DNA from: Nocardiopsis sp. FR4 | GTDB taxonomy: Bacteria > Actinomycetota > Actinomycetes > Streptosporangiales > Streptosporangiaceae | Assembly (NCBI RefSeq): GCF_009830945.1 | Contig: NZ_VWVV01000004.1 | Span: 62,001-126,000, forward strand | DNA length: 64,000 nucleotides | Direction of reading: 5' to 3' | Shown here: in pieces, positions 43,986-52,038 of the stretch | Numbering within the stretch: position 1 is the stretch's first letter | Layout of the letters: every line of letters starts with the position of its first letter | Program-made: the position numbers and the translations under genes | Notes under the pieces: model-generated | The model's database searches: none | Seen by the model: only the letters and a program-made list of their open reading frames with translations | What the model was told of the DNA's origin: nothing

Positions 43986-44612
43986 ATGACCCACACATCC
44001 TCCGACAGCCCAGCCAACACCGGTCCCCGCGAGTGGCGGTTCGTGTGGCGCCACCGCCACGCCCTGGTCCTGGCGCTCGTCGTGGCGCTGATGGTCGGCG
44101 CGTGGGTGGTCCAGAGCGCCGGCCTGCCCGTGCTGTGGGGCGCGGGCGCGCTGGCGGCCGCCGCCCTGGCCCTGTGGGCGCGCAGGCGGGTGCGCCTGGC
44201 CCGGGAGCGGCGGGCGCTGGAGCGGGTGGACCTGTCCGAGGTGGACCGGATGTCGGGCCCGGAGTTCGAGGAGCACGTCGCCGGTCTGATGCGGGTGCAC
44301 GGCTACACCGCGGTGACCGTGGTGGGCGGGGCCGAGGACGGCGGGGTGGACGTGCTCGGCCGTGCCCCCGACGGTCAGGCGGTGGCGGTGCAGTGCAAGC
44401 GGTGGACCAATCCGGTGCCGCCCAACGAGGTGCGCGCGCTCATCGGCGTGCTCCACAGCGGCTACACGGGCTACCGGGGGATCTTCGTGGCCTCCAACGG
44501 CTTCACCGAGGCCGCGGCGAGCGAGGGCGAGGGGCACATGGTGCTGGTGGACCGCGAGGGGCTGGCCCGGTGGATGGCGGGCGTGGAGGTGCCGGAGCCG
44601 CCGCGGGCGTGA
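43986..44612 (+). CDS. Membrane-anchored Mrr-type restriction endonuclease
   Basis: A 208-aa protein. Residues 26-66 form two membrane helices (HALVLALVVALMVGAWVV and VLWGAGALAAAALALWA), followed by a charged linker and an Mrr_cat/restriction-endonuclease fold: SGPEFEEHVAGLM near 88, GGVDVLG near 118 and the catalytic QCKRW (QxK) near 137. Mrr-like enzymes cut modified or foreign DNA; membrane-tethered versions are common in actinomycetes, with roles not settled. No methylase partner is adjacent. The stop lies inside the terminator hairpin. Confidence 0.8.
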   Translation: MTHTSSDSPANTGPREWRFVWRHRHALVLALVVALMVGAWVVQSAGLPVLWGAGALAAAALALWARRRVRLARERRALERVDLSEVDRMSGPEFEEHVAGLMRVHGYTAVTVVGGAEDGGVDVLGRAPDGQAVAVQCKRWTNPVPPNEVRALIGVLHSGYTGYRGIFVASNGFTEAAASEGEGHMVLVDREGLARWMAGVEVPEPPRA

Positions 44613-44625
44613 GCGCGGCGGCTCC
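44594..44625. terminator. Hairpin between convergent genes
   Basis: GGAGCCGCCGCG (44594-44605) pairs with CGCGGCGGCTCC (44614-44625) around an 8-base loop that contains the Mrr-type stop codon. It serves the convergent pair of genes. Confidence 0.55.
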
Positions 44626-44632
44626 CGGGCTT

Positions 44633-45595
44633 TCAGGCCAGGCCGCGGATCGGCCCGTCCAGCTCCCGCTGGTAGAAGTCGATGAACCCGTCCGGGTCGG
44701 GGCCGGCGTTCTGCATGACCAGGTGGTCGAAGCCCGCGTCGACGTAGCCGCGGGCGGCCTCGACGTAGCGCTCGGGGTCGGGGCCGCAGGCGAAGTGGCC
44801 CAGGATGTCCTCCTCGCGCACCGTGGTGGTAGCTGCAGCGAAGTTGACCGGGTTGGGAAGCTCGCTCATGACCTTCCAGCCGGTCAGCGCCCACCGGGAG
44901 GTCTCCAGCGCAGCTTGCGCGGCGGTGTGCTCGTCCTCGGCCCAGGCCATGGGCACCTCGGCGTAGCCGGGCCCGCGGCCCCCGGCGTCGCGGTAGTCTC
45001 CGACGGTCTCGGCCCTGGGCTCGGTGGCGAAGAGCCCGTCGCCGTACTCGGCGGCCAGCCGGCACGAGCGCGCCCCGCTCGCGGCCACCGCGATCAGCGG
45101 GGGCTCCTCGGGCAGGTCGAACACCCGGGCGTCCTCCAGGCGCAGGTACTCGCCCTCATAGGAGTGGTAGCCACCGCTCCAGAGCAGGCGGATGATCTCC
45201 AGCGCCTCGCGCAGCATGTGGTGGCGCACGTCGACCGAGTCGGGGAACTCCTGGCCGACGACGTGCTCGTTGAGCCGCTCCCCCGATCCGACGCCCAGGA
45301 CGAAGCGCCCGCCCGAGACCAGGGCCAGCGTCGCGGCGGCCTGGGCGATGACGGCGGGGTGGTAGCGCACGGTCGGGCAGGTCACCCCGGTCACCAGGCC
45401 GACGCGTTCGGTCCGGGCGGCGATGGCGCCGAGCACGGTCCAGGTGAAGGGTGAGTGCCCCTGGTTGTCCAGCCAGGGGTGGAAGTGGTCGCTGATCTCG
45501 ACGAAGTCGAACCCGGCGCGTTCGGCCAGCACCGCCTGCCGGATGATCTCCTCGGGCCCGAAGGCCTCGGTCGCCAGCTTGTATCCGATCCGCAT
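44633..45595 (-). CDS. Luciferase-fold, probably F420-dependent oxidoreductase
   Basis: A 320-aa luciferase-like monooxygenase-family protein, closest in pattern to F420-dependent glucose-6-phosphate dehydrogenase-like enzymes: EISDHFHPWLDNQGHSPF near residues 33-50, GVTCPTVRYHPA near 70 and LGVGSGERLNEHVVG near 100. The substrate cannot be told. The ATG at 45595 has GGGGGAG upstream. It is monocistronic; to its right, 45596-45939 has no supportable gene. Confidence 0.8.
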   Translation of the reverse strand: MRIGYKLATEAFGPEEIIRQAVLAERAGFDFVEISDHFHPWLDNQGHSPFTWTVLGAIAARTERVGLVTGVTCPTVRYHPAVIAQAAATLALVSGGRFVLGVGSGERLNEHVVGQEFPDSVDVRHHMLREALEIIRLLWSGGYHSYEGEYLRLEDARVFDLPEEPPLIAVAASGARSCRLAAEYGDGLFATEPRAETVGDYRDAGGRGPGYAEVPMAWAEDEHTAAQAALETSRWALTGWKVMSELPNPVNFAAATTTVREEDILGHFACGPDPERYVEAARGYVDAGFDHLVMQNAGPDPDGFIDFYQRELDGPIRGLA

Positions 45596-45939
45596 CCGTC
45601 TCCCCCGGTGTCGGCTCCCGGCCGCGCGGGCCGTGGCGCCCGCTCTCCCTACAACTACCCTCCGTAACTGCTCCGGCGCCGTCGTACACGCCGGGCGGGG
45701 CCGGAGCGACCGGACCTCGTTCCGCCGCCGCAGTGCCTTTCCGGGACCCCTCAGGCGACCGCCCACGCGCCGGGGCAGGGAGATGGCCTGCACCGAATAC
45801 CCGTGCGCGGGGAAGGACGGGGCACACAACGGTGCCGAACGCGGTGGAGGCCGTTGAGCCGCGGCGGAGCGGACCAGTGTGCCCCACAGGAGACCCGGCG
45901 ATAGGTCGTGACGACCACCCGAGCCCTGGAAAGACCCCC

Positions 45940-46107
45940 GTGCGCCGTTCCTCCCCCTCAGGCGTGCCTCTTCTGGCCCTGTTCGGCCTCCTGGCGCCGT
46001 TGCTCCTCCTCGCCACGCCCGAGGCCGCGGCTGATGACTGGCGCCAGGAGGAGATCCCCGGCGCCTTGGCCCGCGCCCTGGAAGAGGACCCGCTCTATGT
46101 CGGTCCG
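45940..46107 (+). pseudogene. 5' fragment of a secreted-protein gene
   Basis: The GTG at 45940 (GGAAAG upstream) opens a good signal peptide (SGVPLLALFGLLAPLLLLAT) followed by IPGALARALEEDPLYV, a motif found near the N-terminus of some actinobacterial secreted or membrane proteins. After about residue 56 the frame reads antisense through the 3' end of the lipoprotein gene and stops at 46245, so the body of the protein is missing. It is probably a truncated remnant. Confidence 0.45.
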
Positions 46108-46109
46108 CC

Positions 46110-47015
46110 TCACTCGACGGGCAGCGCGATGTCGACCAGGGCCGAGCACTCCTCCAGGCAGCCGCCCACCCGGAGCGTGCCTCCGGGGACGGCCCCGGGG
46201 AAGAAGAACACGGCGTGGGTGGCGGTGTCGGCGTCGAGTTCGTAGCGCCCCACCGCCTCCTGCACACGCTCCCCGCCGCCGTCGGCGCGCTCGTAGGAGG
46301 CGTGCGTCAGGTCGAGGCTGACGCTGTCGGCCGCGGCGAACTCGACCGTCACGACGAGGAACTTGTCGGTGACCGACTGGTAGGCGGTCAGCAGGGTGGC
46401 GCGCACTCCCGCGGACCCGGTCCGGGTCCCGTCGGCCACCAGCAGCCCCGGCCCGGGGTCGCGGTCCTCCACGAGCAGGCCGCTGAGCAGGCCGTCCTCG
46501 AAGGTGAAGCCGCCGTAGGACAGGCAGTCCGCCGCCGGGGCGTCCTCGGGACACAGCTCGTACCCGTCGGCGCCGGAGCGGACCTCGGTGTTCCACGCCG
46601 GGCTGCCCTCGTCGACCCAGGCCTGGGCGACCGCCGCCTGGTGGGTGAGGTAGGCGTGCGCGGTGGACCCCGGCGCCGCCAGCGCCAGCCCCCCTCGCAT
46701 CTGTTCGGGGTCCCCGGTGGCGGACAGGGCCGCCATGTACCCCTCCACGACGTCCTCGGGGGCCTCCCCCGCTACCGACCGCGCCGGGACACCGCCGCCG
46801 GGGGACTCCGTGTCCGAGGGGCCGGAGGTCCCCGGCCCGGCGCCGGTGTCCTCGGCCGCGGGGGTGCGGGGCTCTGGTACGGGCCGGTAGCCGTGTGCGG
46901 CGAACCCGACCCCCTCCCGCCCGTCCGCGGCCGGGGCCGCCTGCCGCTCCAGCCCGCAGCCGGTGGCGACGAGGAGGGTCAGGGCCGTCGCGACGGCCCA
47001 CCGGTTCGGCGTCAT
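46110..47015 (-). CDS. Putative lipoprotein
   Basis: A 301-aa protein with signal peptide and lipobox LLVATGC (Cys at residue 20), so it is probably anchored outside the membrane. A Pro/Gly/Glu-rich linker (about 35-80) precedes a globular domain with paired cysteines (ELCPEDAPAADC and GGCLEEC) and strands such as FLVVTVEFAAADSVSLDL. No family recognised. A single gene, read leftward; its 3' end abuts the truncated gene on the other strand. Confidence 0.65.
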   Translation of the reverse strand: MTPNRWAVATALTLLVATGCGLERQAAPAADGREGVGFAAHGYRPVPEPRTPAAEDTGAGPGTSGPSDTESPGGGVPARSVAGEAPEDVVEGYMAALSATGDPEQMRGGLALAAPGSTAHAYLTHQAAVAQAWVDEGSPAWNTEVRSGADGYELCPEDAPAADCLSYGGFTFEDGLLSGLLVEDRDPGPGLLVADGTRTGSAGVRATLLTAYQSVTDKFLVVTVEFAAADSVSLDLTHASYERADGGGERVQEAVGRYELDADTATHAVFFFPGAVPGGTLRVGGCLEECSALVDIALPVE

Positions 47016-47166
47016 GCCCGTTTTCTCCCCCCGTGAGAAACCGCGACCAGGCGAGCCTACGGCCCGGACGCGTCAACACGGGGGCTGCGCAACGTAAGGA
47101 CTTCTTGGCGCGGACGCGCCCGCCGGGACCGGGGTCAGTCCATCGCGACGATGACGACCACCGTGG

Positions 47167-47786
47167 TCACGGCCGTGAGACCCGGCGCCAGAGGGTCTGG
47201 AACGCGGTGTTGTGCGCGTGCGCGAACGGCAGGCGCAGCCCGGGTGGCTCTCCCGCAGGGCCGACAGGGGCGGCAGGTCGGAGTCCTCCCACGTGTCCCA
47301 GGGCGCGCCGATGCGCCGCCACACCTCGCGCAGGGCCTCCCGGGGCCACACCCAGGTGGCGACGCTGAGCGCGCGGCCGTCCGCTCCGAGCACGACGGTC
47401 AGCCAGGTGACCTCCCGGTTCCCGTCCTCGTCCGCGGGCCGGAAACTGACCCTGGTGACGGCGGCGATCCCGTACCGGGGCAGTCGGCGCCGACGGCCGA
47501 GCCAGTCGCGGACGACCAGCGAGTCGGGGGTGAGTTCCACGCGCGCGTTGAGGCCGTAGAGCAGGGGGTAGGCGCTCCAGGCTCCCAGTCCGACAAGGAC
47601 GAGGAAGGCCAGGGCCGCGAAGTCGACGGAGTCCAGGAGCCAGAAGAGGACGAGGGAGAGGAGGAGCAGGGCCCCGCCGGACCCCATCGCCCGGGGGTAC
47701 TCCCGGACGAGCCGGAAGAGGCCCGAGGCTCCGGGCCGGACCGTGATCGTCTCGGTCGTCATGGGCGGGCTCCTCCGGGGCGGCAC
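47167..47786 (-). pseudogene. PH-like membrane protein, frameshifted near the end
   Basis: About 206 codons if repaired. The N-terminal half has two membrane helices (SGGALLLLSLVLFWLLD and AALAFLVLVGLGAW), followed by a bacterial PH-like domain (VELTPDSLVVRDW, REVTWLTVVLG). The current frame drifts into Arg/Thr-rich sequence after ALRESHPG, while the next frame gives a sensible ending (LRLPFAHAHNTAFQTLWRRV) and a stop at 47167. One extra base in the CCCGGG at 47239-47244 would join them. The ATG is at 47786. Function unknown. Confidence 0.5.
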
Positions 47787-47908
47787 CGCGCGGACCGCTC
47801 ACGGGGCCCGGGCGCGGGAAGTGCGGTAACGCGGCAAGCCACCCTACGCGGACCCGGACCCCCGTCCGGTACCGGCCCCGTCCCGCTGCGCGTGGTCCGG
47901 CGGGTGCC

Positions 47909-48073
47909 TCAGGAGCGCGGCAGCGCCGGGACTCCCTGAGGCTGCTCCGAGAGCGCGGCCTGCACACGCAGCTGCTCGTCCGGCACGGCCAGCCGCAGGT
48001 CGGGGAAGCGCCCGGAGAGCATCGGCGGGATGATCCGGGCCGCCAGGCGGGGGAGCGGCGCCCCGGCGCGCAT
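47909..48073 (-). pseudogene. 3' remnant of a cytochrome P450 gene
   Basis: A 54-codon fragment aligns by eye with the C-terminus of the intact P450 next door: PPMLSGRFPDLRLAVPDEQL against LPMLFGRYPDLELAVPDAAL, then VPALPRS against LPVLLRP. The heme-binding loop and everything upstream are gone, so it is a dead duplicate. Confidence 0.6.
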
Positions 48074-48162
48074 CCGCCGGTAGAGGGCGCCGGGTCGGCG
48101 GTGAGGCTGCGGTCGTGCAACCGGACGGGGTCGGCCGTCTCGGTCCTTCGGGTGGAGGGGGT

Positions 48163-48186
48163 GCCCGGCCGCCCGCGCGGCCGGGC
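48163..48186 (-). terminator. Hairpin downstream of the conservon
   Basis: GCCCGGCCGC (48163-48172) and GCGGCCGGGC (48177-48186) form a 10-bp stem with a 4-base loop (CCGC), 11 bases after the last P450 stop on the minus strand. Confidence 0.5.
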
Positions 48187-48196
48187 CGGGACGGGG

Positions 48197-49441
48197 TCAG
48201 GGGCGCAGGAGCACGGGCAGCTCCTGGAGGCTGTTGACGATGATGGAGTGGTGGTTGCGCAGCGCCGCGTCGGGCACGGCCAGCTCCAGGTCCGGGTAGC
48301 GCCCGAAGAGCATCGGCAGCGCGATCTGGCCCTCCATGCGGGCCAGGGTGGCGCCGGGGCACACGTGCGGCCCGTACCCGAAGGACATGTGGCGGCCCCG
48401 CGTGCGGGTCAGGTCGAAGGAGTCGGGGTGGGGGTCCTCGCCGTGCTCGGTCCGGTCGCGGCTGATGGCCCCGTAGGAGACCATGAGCGCCTCACCCCTG
48501 CGGATGGTCTGGCCGCCGACCTCCACGTCCTCGGTGGCGAAGCGGAAGACCGTGTTGGAGGTGGGCGGGTCGTAGCGCAGGGTCTCCTCCACGACCGCGT
48601 CCCAGCCCACCTCGCCCGCCTTGACCAGGGCGAACTGGTCGGGGTGGGCGAGCAGGGCGCGCACGGCGTTGCACAGCAGGTTGACGGTGGTCTCGTGCCC
48701 GGCGGCCACGGTGACCTGGAGGGTGCCGCGCACCTCCACGTCGGTCAGGGCGTCACCGTTCTCCCCGGCGTTGAGCAGCTCGCTGGTCAGGTCCTCTCCG
48801 GGCTCGGCGCGCTTGGCGGCGATCATGCCGTTGTAGAAGGCCTCCAGCTCGCCGTAGACCCGCATGAACTCCTCCGGGCCGGTGACCGAGGAGAAGAACG
48901 CCACGTACAGCTCGCGCAGGCGGTCGAACTCGCCGCGGTCCACCCCGTACAGTTCGCCGATCACGTTCATCGGCAGCGGGAAGGCGAACTCCGACTTCAG
49001 GTCCAGGGGCTGGTCGGCCCGCGGCTCCATGGCGTCGAGCAGTTCGGCGGTCAGCTCCCGGACGCGCGGGCGCAGCCGCTCGACGCTGCGCGCGGAGAAG
49101 GCGCGGGCGGTGAGCAGGCGCAGCCGCCGGTGCTCCTCGCCGTCGGCGCCCAGCAGGGTGGTGGGCCCGGGCGGGATCGTGCTCATCAGGGGCCAGGTCT
49201 GGGGGATGCGCCCGCTCTGGTAGTCGTCCCAGTGGGCGATGTCCTTGACCAGGCGGGGGTCGGTGAGCAGGTCGCGTGCGGCGGCGTGGTGGGTGACCGC
49301 CCAGGCGGTCACGCCGTCGGGCAGGCCGACCCGGGTGAGGGGTCCGGCCGCGTGCAGCACCTCGCGCTCGGTGCGCAGGTCGGTGACGTAGGGGTCCAGG
49401 ACCACGGTTCCGTCGGAGCCGTGCTGAACGGGGCAGGTCAT
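48197..49441 (-). CDS. cvnE: Conservon cytochrome P450 (second copy)
   Basis: A 414-aa class I bacterial P450 with all canonical motifs: I-helix AAGHETTV near residue 242, ExxR in EETLRYDPP near 285, and heme loop FGYGPHVCPG near 349. It should be catalytically competent with a ferredoxin partner, not found here. The ATG at 49441 overlaps the stop of the first P450 (ATGA). It ends the conservon operon. In conservons (known from Streptomyces) the P450 is the last gene, and the system resembles a G-protein-coupled regulatory module at the membrane. A dead copy of its 3' end lies just downstream. Confidence 0.85.
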   Translation of the reverse strand: MTCPVQHGSDGTVVLDPYVTDLRTEREVLHAAGPLTRVGLPDGVTAWAVTHHAAARDLLTDPRLVKDIAHWDDYQSGRIPQTWPLMSTIPPGPTTLLGADGEEHRRLRLLTARAFSARSVERLRPRVRELTAELLDAMEPRADQPLDLKSEFAFPLPMNVIGELYGVDRGEFDRLRELYVAFFSSVTGPEEFMRVYGELEAFYNGMIAAKRAEPGEDLTSELLNAGENGDALTDVEVRGTLQVTVAAGHETTVNLLCNAVRALLAHPDQFALVKAGEVGWDAVVEETLRYDPPTSNTVFRFATEDVEVGGQTIRRGEALMVSYGAISRDRTEHGEDPHPDSFDLTRTRGRHMSFGYGPHVCPGATLARMEGQIALPMLFGRYPDLELAVPDAALRNHHSIIVNSLQELPVLLRP

Positions 49442-50685
49442 CGTTGCTCTCCCAGGGGTGGTACGGGGGTGAAGGTGACGGGCAGGGAGGCGACCCCGCG
49501 CACCCACGGGGAGGGCCGCCAGCGCAGCTCGGCGGGGTCCACGGCCAGTTCGAGGTCGGGCAGCCGGTCCATGAGCACCTCGATCCCGGCCACCGCGATG
49601 ATCTCGGCGATCTCCTGGGCGGGGTAGGGGCAGCGGTGCTCGCCGTGGGAGAAGGACAGGTGGGCGTGGTTGCCGCGGCCTCCCGGGGCGCCGGGCCCCG
49701 GGCGCACGCCGGGGTCGGTGTTGGCGCCGGACAGCCCCAGCAGCACCAGGTCGCCGCCGCGCACGAGCCTGCCGCCCAGTTCCACGTCGTGGACGGCGTA
49801 GCGCCCGGCGTGCACCTGGGTGGGCGTGTCCTCCCACAGGACCTCGTTGAGCGCTTCCTGGGCGCTGCTGCGGGCCCCCGCGAGGGAGGCGGCGAAGCGG
49901 TCGTCGGTGAGCATCAGGCGCAGCGCGTTGCCCAGCCACTCTCCGGTGGGCTGGTTGCCGCCGCCCAGCAGGATGACCAGCTCGGGGACGGCCTCCTCGT
50001 CGGTGTAGCCCGCGGGGTGGGCGAGCAGGCGCGAGACCACGTCGGAGCCGGGGGCGGCCCGGCGCCGGGCGACGAGTTCGGCCATGGCGGCCATGAGGGC
50101 GCGCTGGGCGGACACGGCCTCGGGCCCGCCGTCGATCATGGTGGTCATGAGGGCGGCGGTGCGGTCCCCGCGCTCGTCGTCCAGACCGTAGAGCCAGCTC
50201 AGGACCAGGGCGGGCAGGCGGGCGGTGTAGGCGGTGCGCAGGTCGGCGCGGCTGGCGGCGCAGAAGCCGTCGACGAGCCGGTCGGCCATGCGGACGGTGA
50301 CCGCGCGCAGCTCGTGCACGTCGGTTCCGGCCAGGGCGTCGCTGACCGCCCCGGCGCGCCTGCGGTGCTCGGCGCCCTCGGAGTTCAGGACCGAGGGCCG
50401 CCGCATCACCATGGGCATGAGCGGCCAGTCCGCGGGGACCCGCTCCCAGGCGTTCCAGCGCTCGGAGGAGCGGGCGAACACGTCGGGGCTGCTCAGCACG
50501 TGGTGCAGTTCGCGGTAGCCGATGACCAGCCAGGCGGGGACGTCGCGGTCCAGCAGCACGGGCACCACCGGGCCGTACCGCGCGCGCAGGTCCCGGTGGA
50601 AGTCGGCGGCGCTCGGGCCAGGGCCGCCCAGGCGCACGGCGTCGGTGCCGTCCGGGTGGGCGGGGCGGGTGCGGGGGGCGCTCAC
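49438..50685 (-). CDS. cvnE: Conservon cytochrome P450 (first copy), non-canonical I-helix
   Basis: A 415-aa P450-fold protein. The heme loop FSHGEHRCPYPA near residue 340 keeps the Cys ligand but lacks the usual FG start and trailing Gly. The I-helix reads LLGGGNQPTGEW near 230 instead of AGxE/DTT, so oxygen activation may be altered. Similar P450s occur in other conservons. The GTG at 50685 overlaps the GTPase stop (GTGA), and its own end overlaps the second P450, so both are translated in step with the GTPase. Confidence 0.82.
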   Translation of the reverse strand: MSAPRTRPAHPDGTDAVRLGGPGPSAADFHRDLRARYGPVVPVLLDRDVPAWLVIGYRELHHVLSSPDVFARSSERWNAWERVPADWPLMPMVMRRPSVLNSEGAEHRRRAGAVSDALAGTDVHELRAVTVRMADRLVDGFCAASRADLRTAYTARLPALVLSWLYGLDDERGDRTAALMTTMIDGGPEAVSAQRALMAAMAELVARRRAAPGSDVVSRLLAHPAGYTDEEAVPELVILLGGGNQPTGEWLGNALRLMLTDDRFAASLAGARSSAQEALNEVLWEDTPTQVHAGRYAVHDVELGGRLVRGGDLVLLGLSGANTDPGVRPGPGAPGGRGNHAHLSFSHGEHRCPYPAQEIAEIIAVAGIEVLMDRLPDLELAVDPAELRWRPSPWVRGVASLPVTFTPVPPLGEQR

Positions 50686-51287
50686 CGCACACCCCCGGTG
50701 ACGAGGGCGCTCACGTGCCGCACGAGCGCGATGAGGACCCGCTTGGCCGAGTCGCGCACGCGCGCGTCGCAGCGCACCAGGGGCACGTGGGGGTCCAGGT
50801 CCAGGGCGGCGCGGATCTGCTCCAGGGTGTGCTCGCCCTCGCCGAAGTCGTTGTGGGCCACGACGAAGGGGGTGCCCTGGGCCTCCAGCCGGTCGATGGC
50901 GTACCAGGAGTCGTCCAGGCGGCGGGTGTCGACCAGCACGACCGCGCCGAGCGCGCCGGAGAACAGGCGGTCCCACAGGAACCAGAAGCGCTCCTGTCCG
51001 GGGGCGCCGAAGACGTACAGGACCGAGGTGGCGTCCAGGGTGATGCGGCCGAAGTCGAAGGCGACCGTGGTGGAGCGCTTGGCCTCCACCCCGGCCAGGT
51101 CGTCCACCCCGGCACCGGCCCGGGTCATGGTCTCCTCGGTGTTGAGGGGGCGGATCTCGCTGACCGAGCGGACCAGGGTGGTCTTGCCCGCCCCGAAGCC
51201 GCCGACGACGGCGATCTTCAGGGCGCGTTCGGCGGTGTCGGGCAGCGGGGGCGGGGATGCGGGGGGTTCAGAGGTTGTGGAGTGCAA
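50682..51287 (-). CDS. cvnD: Conservon GTPase CvnD
   Basis: A 201-aa small GTPase of the MglA/Rab-like conservon family. P-loop GGFGAGKTT is near residue 29, G3 APGQERF near 94 (APGQ in place of DTAG), and G4-like AHNDFGEG near 144 (NxD-like). The start appears to be TTG at 51287 with AAGG 6 bases upstream, overlapping cvnC by 20 bases. In the conservon model it is the G-protein acted on by the CvnB/CvnC pair. Confidence 0.88.
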   Translation of the reverse strand: MHSTTSEPPASPPPLPDTAERALKIAVVGGFGAGKTTLVRSVSEIRPLNTEETMTRAGAGVDDLAGVEAKRSTTVAFDFGRITLDATSVLYVFGAPGQERFWFLWDRLFSGALGAVVLVDTRRLDDSWYAIDRLEAQGTPFVVAHNDFGEGEHTLEQIRAALDLDPHVPLVRCDARVRDSAKRVLIALVRHVSALVTGGVR

Positions 51288-51627
51288 CGAGCACCTTCTC
51301 CAACACGTCCGGGGAGGCGGGGGGCTGGGCCGGTGAGGGCGCCGGCCGGGGGTGGCGTGCGGTGACCCTCCCGGCGTCGATGAGGTCGGTGAGCAGGATG
51401 CGCGTGATCGCCACGGGCAGGCGCAGGTGGGCGGAGACCTCCACGACCGCCATCGGGGCCCGGCACAGGCGCAGGATCCGGGCGTGTTCGGACTGCATGC
51501 CGGGGACCGGCGCGCTCTCGGCCACGACGAGGGTGACCGCGTCCAGGGAGTCCTCGGCCCCGCCGCTGCGGCCGGAGGTGATGACGTAGAAGCGGTCGGG
51601 GCCCTCCTGCTGGTGGGGGCGGGTCAT
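51268..51627 (-). CDS. cvnC: Conservon DUF742 protein CvnC
   Basis: A 119-aa DUF742 protein. The N-terminus DRFYVITSGRS and the winged-helix-like core ILRLCRAPMAVVEVSAHLRL are typical, followed by PVAITRILLTDLIDAGRV. The ATG at 51627 overlaps the cvnB stop (ATGA). DUF742 proteins always accompany CvnB and CvnD in these modules and probably regulate the GTPase. Confidence 0.88.
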   Translation of the reverse strand: MTRPHQQEGPDRFYVITSGRSGGAEDSLDAVTLVVAESAPVPGMQSEHARILRLCRAPMAVVEVSAHLRLPVAITRILLTDLIDAGRVTARHPRPAPSPAQPPASPDVLEKVLVALHNL

Positions 51628-52028
51628 GCGGGACCGGTGGCGGCGCGGGGCGGGGTGGACAGGTAGGCGCCCATCTGCTCGACCAGCTCGTTCATGTTGT
51701 GCCCGACCAGGCCCGGGTCGGCCTCCTCGGAGGTGATCGCGGCCAGGTGCGCGCCGTGTCCGGCCTCCACGATGAACAGCAGGCCGCCGTAGAACTCGGC
51801 CATGGCCTGGCGGACTCCGCCCGCCCCGTCGCCGAACTCCACCGACGCGCTGTGCGCCAGGCTCTGCACCCCGGCGGCGATCGCGGCGAGGTGGTCGGCG
51901 CTGTCGGTGCGCAGGCCGGAGCTGTGGCACAGCTTGAGCCCGTCGCGGGAGAGCACGAGGGCGTGCCGGACGCCGGGGGTGCGCTCCAGCAGCCCTTCGA
52001 GCAGCCAGGTCAACTTGTCGAGGTCCAT
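51624..52028 (-). CDS. cvnB: Conservon roadblock/LC7 protein CvnB
   Basis: A 134-aa roadblock/LC7-domain protein. It starts LDKLTWLLEGLLERTPGVRH and has the family core ALVLSRDGL and LLFIVEAGHGAHLAAI. By homology to MglB it may be a GTPase-activating partner of CvnD. The ATG at 52028 has AAGGAC upstream. It lies 10 bases after cvnA and overlaps cvnC. Confidence 0.9.
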   Translation of the reverse strand: MDLDKLTWLLEGLLERTPGVRHALVLSRDGLKLCHSSGLRTDSADHLAAIAAGVQSLAHSASVEFGDGAGGVRQAMAEFYGGLLFIVEAGHGAHLAAITSEEADPGLVGHNMNELVEQMGAYLSTPPRAATGPA

Positions 52029-52038
52029 GCGTGCGTCC

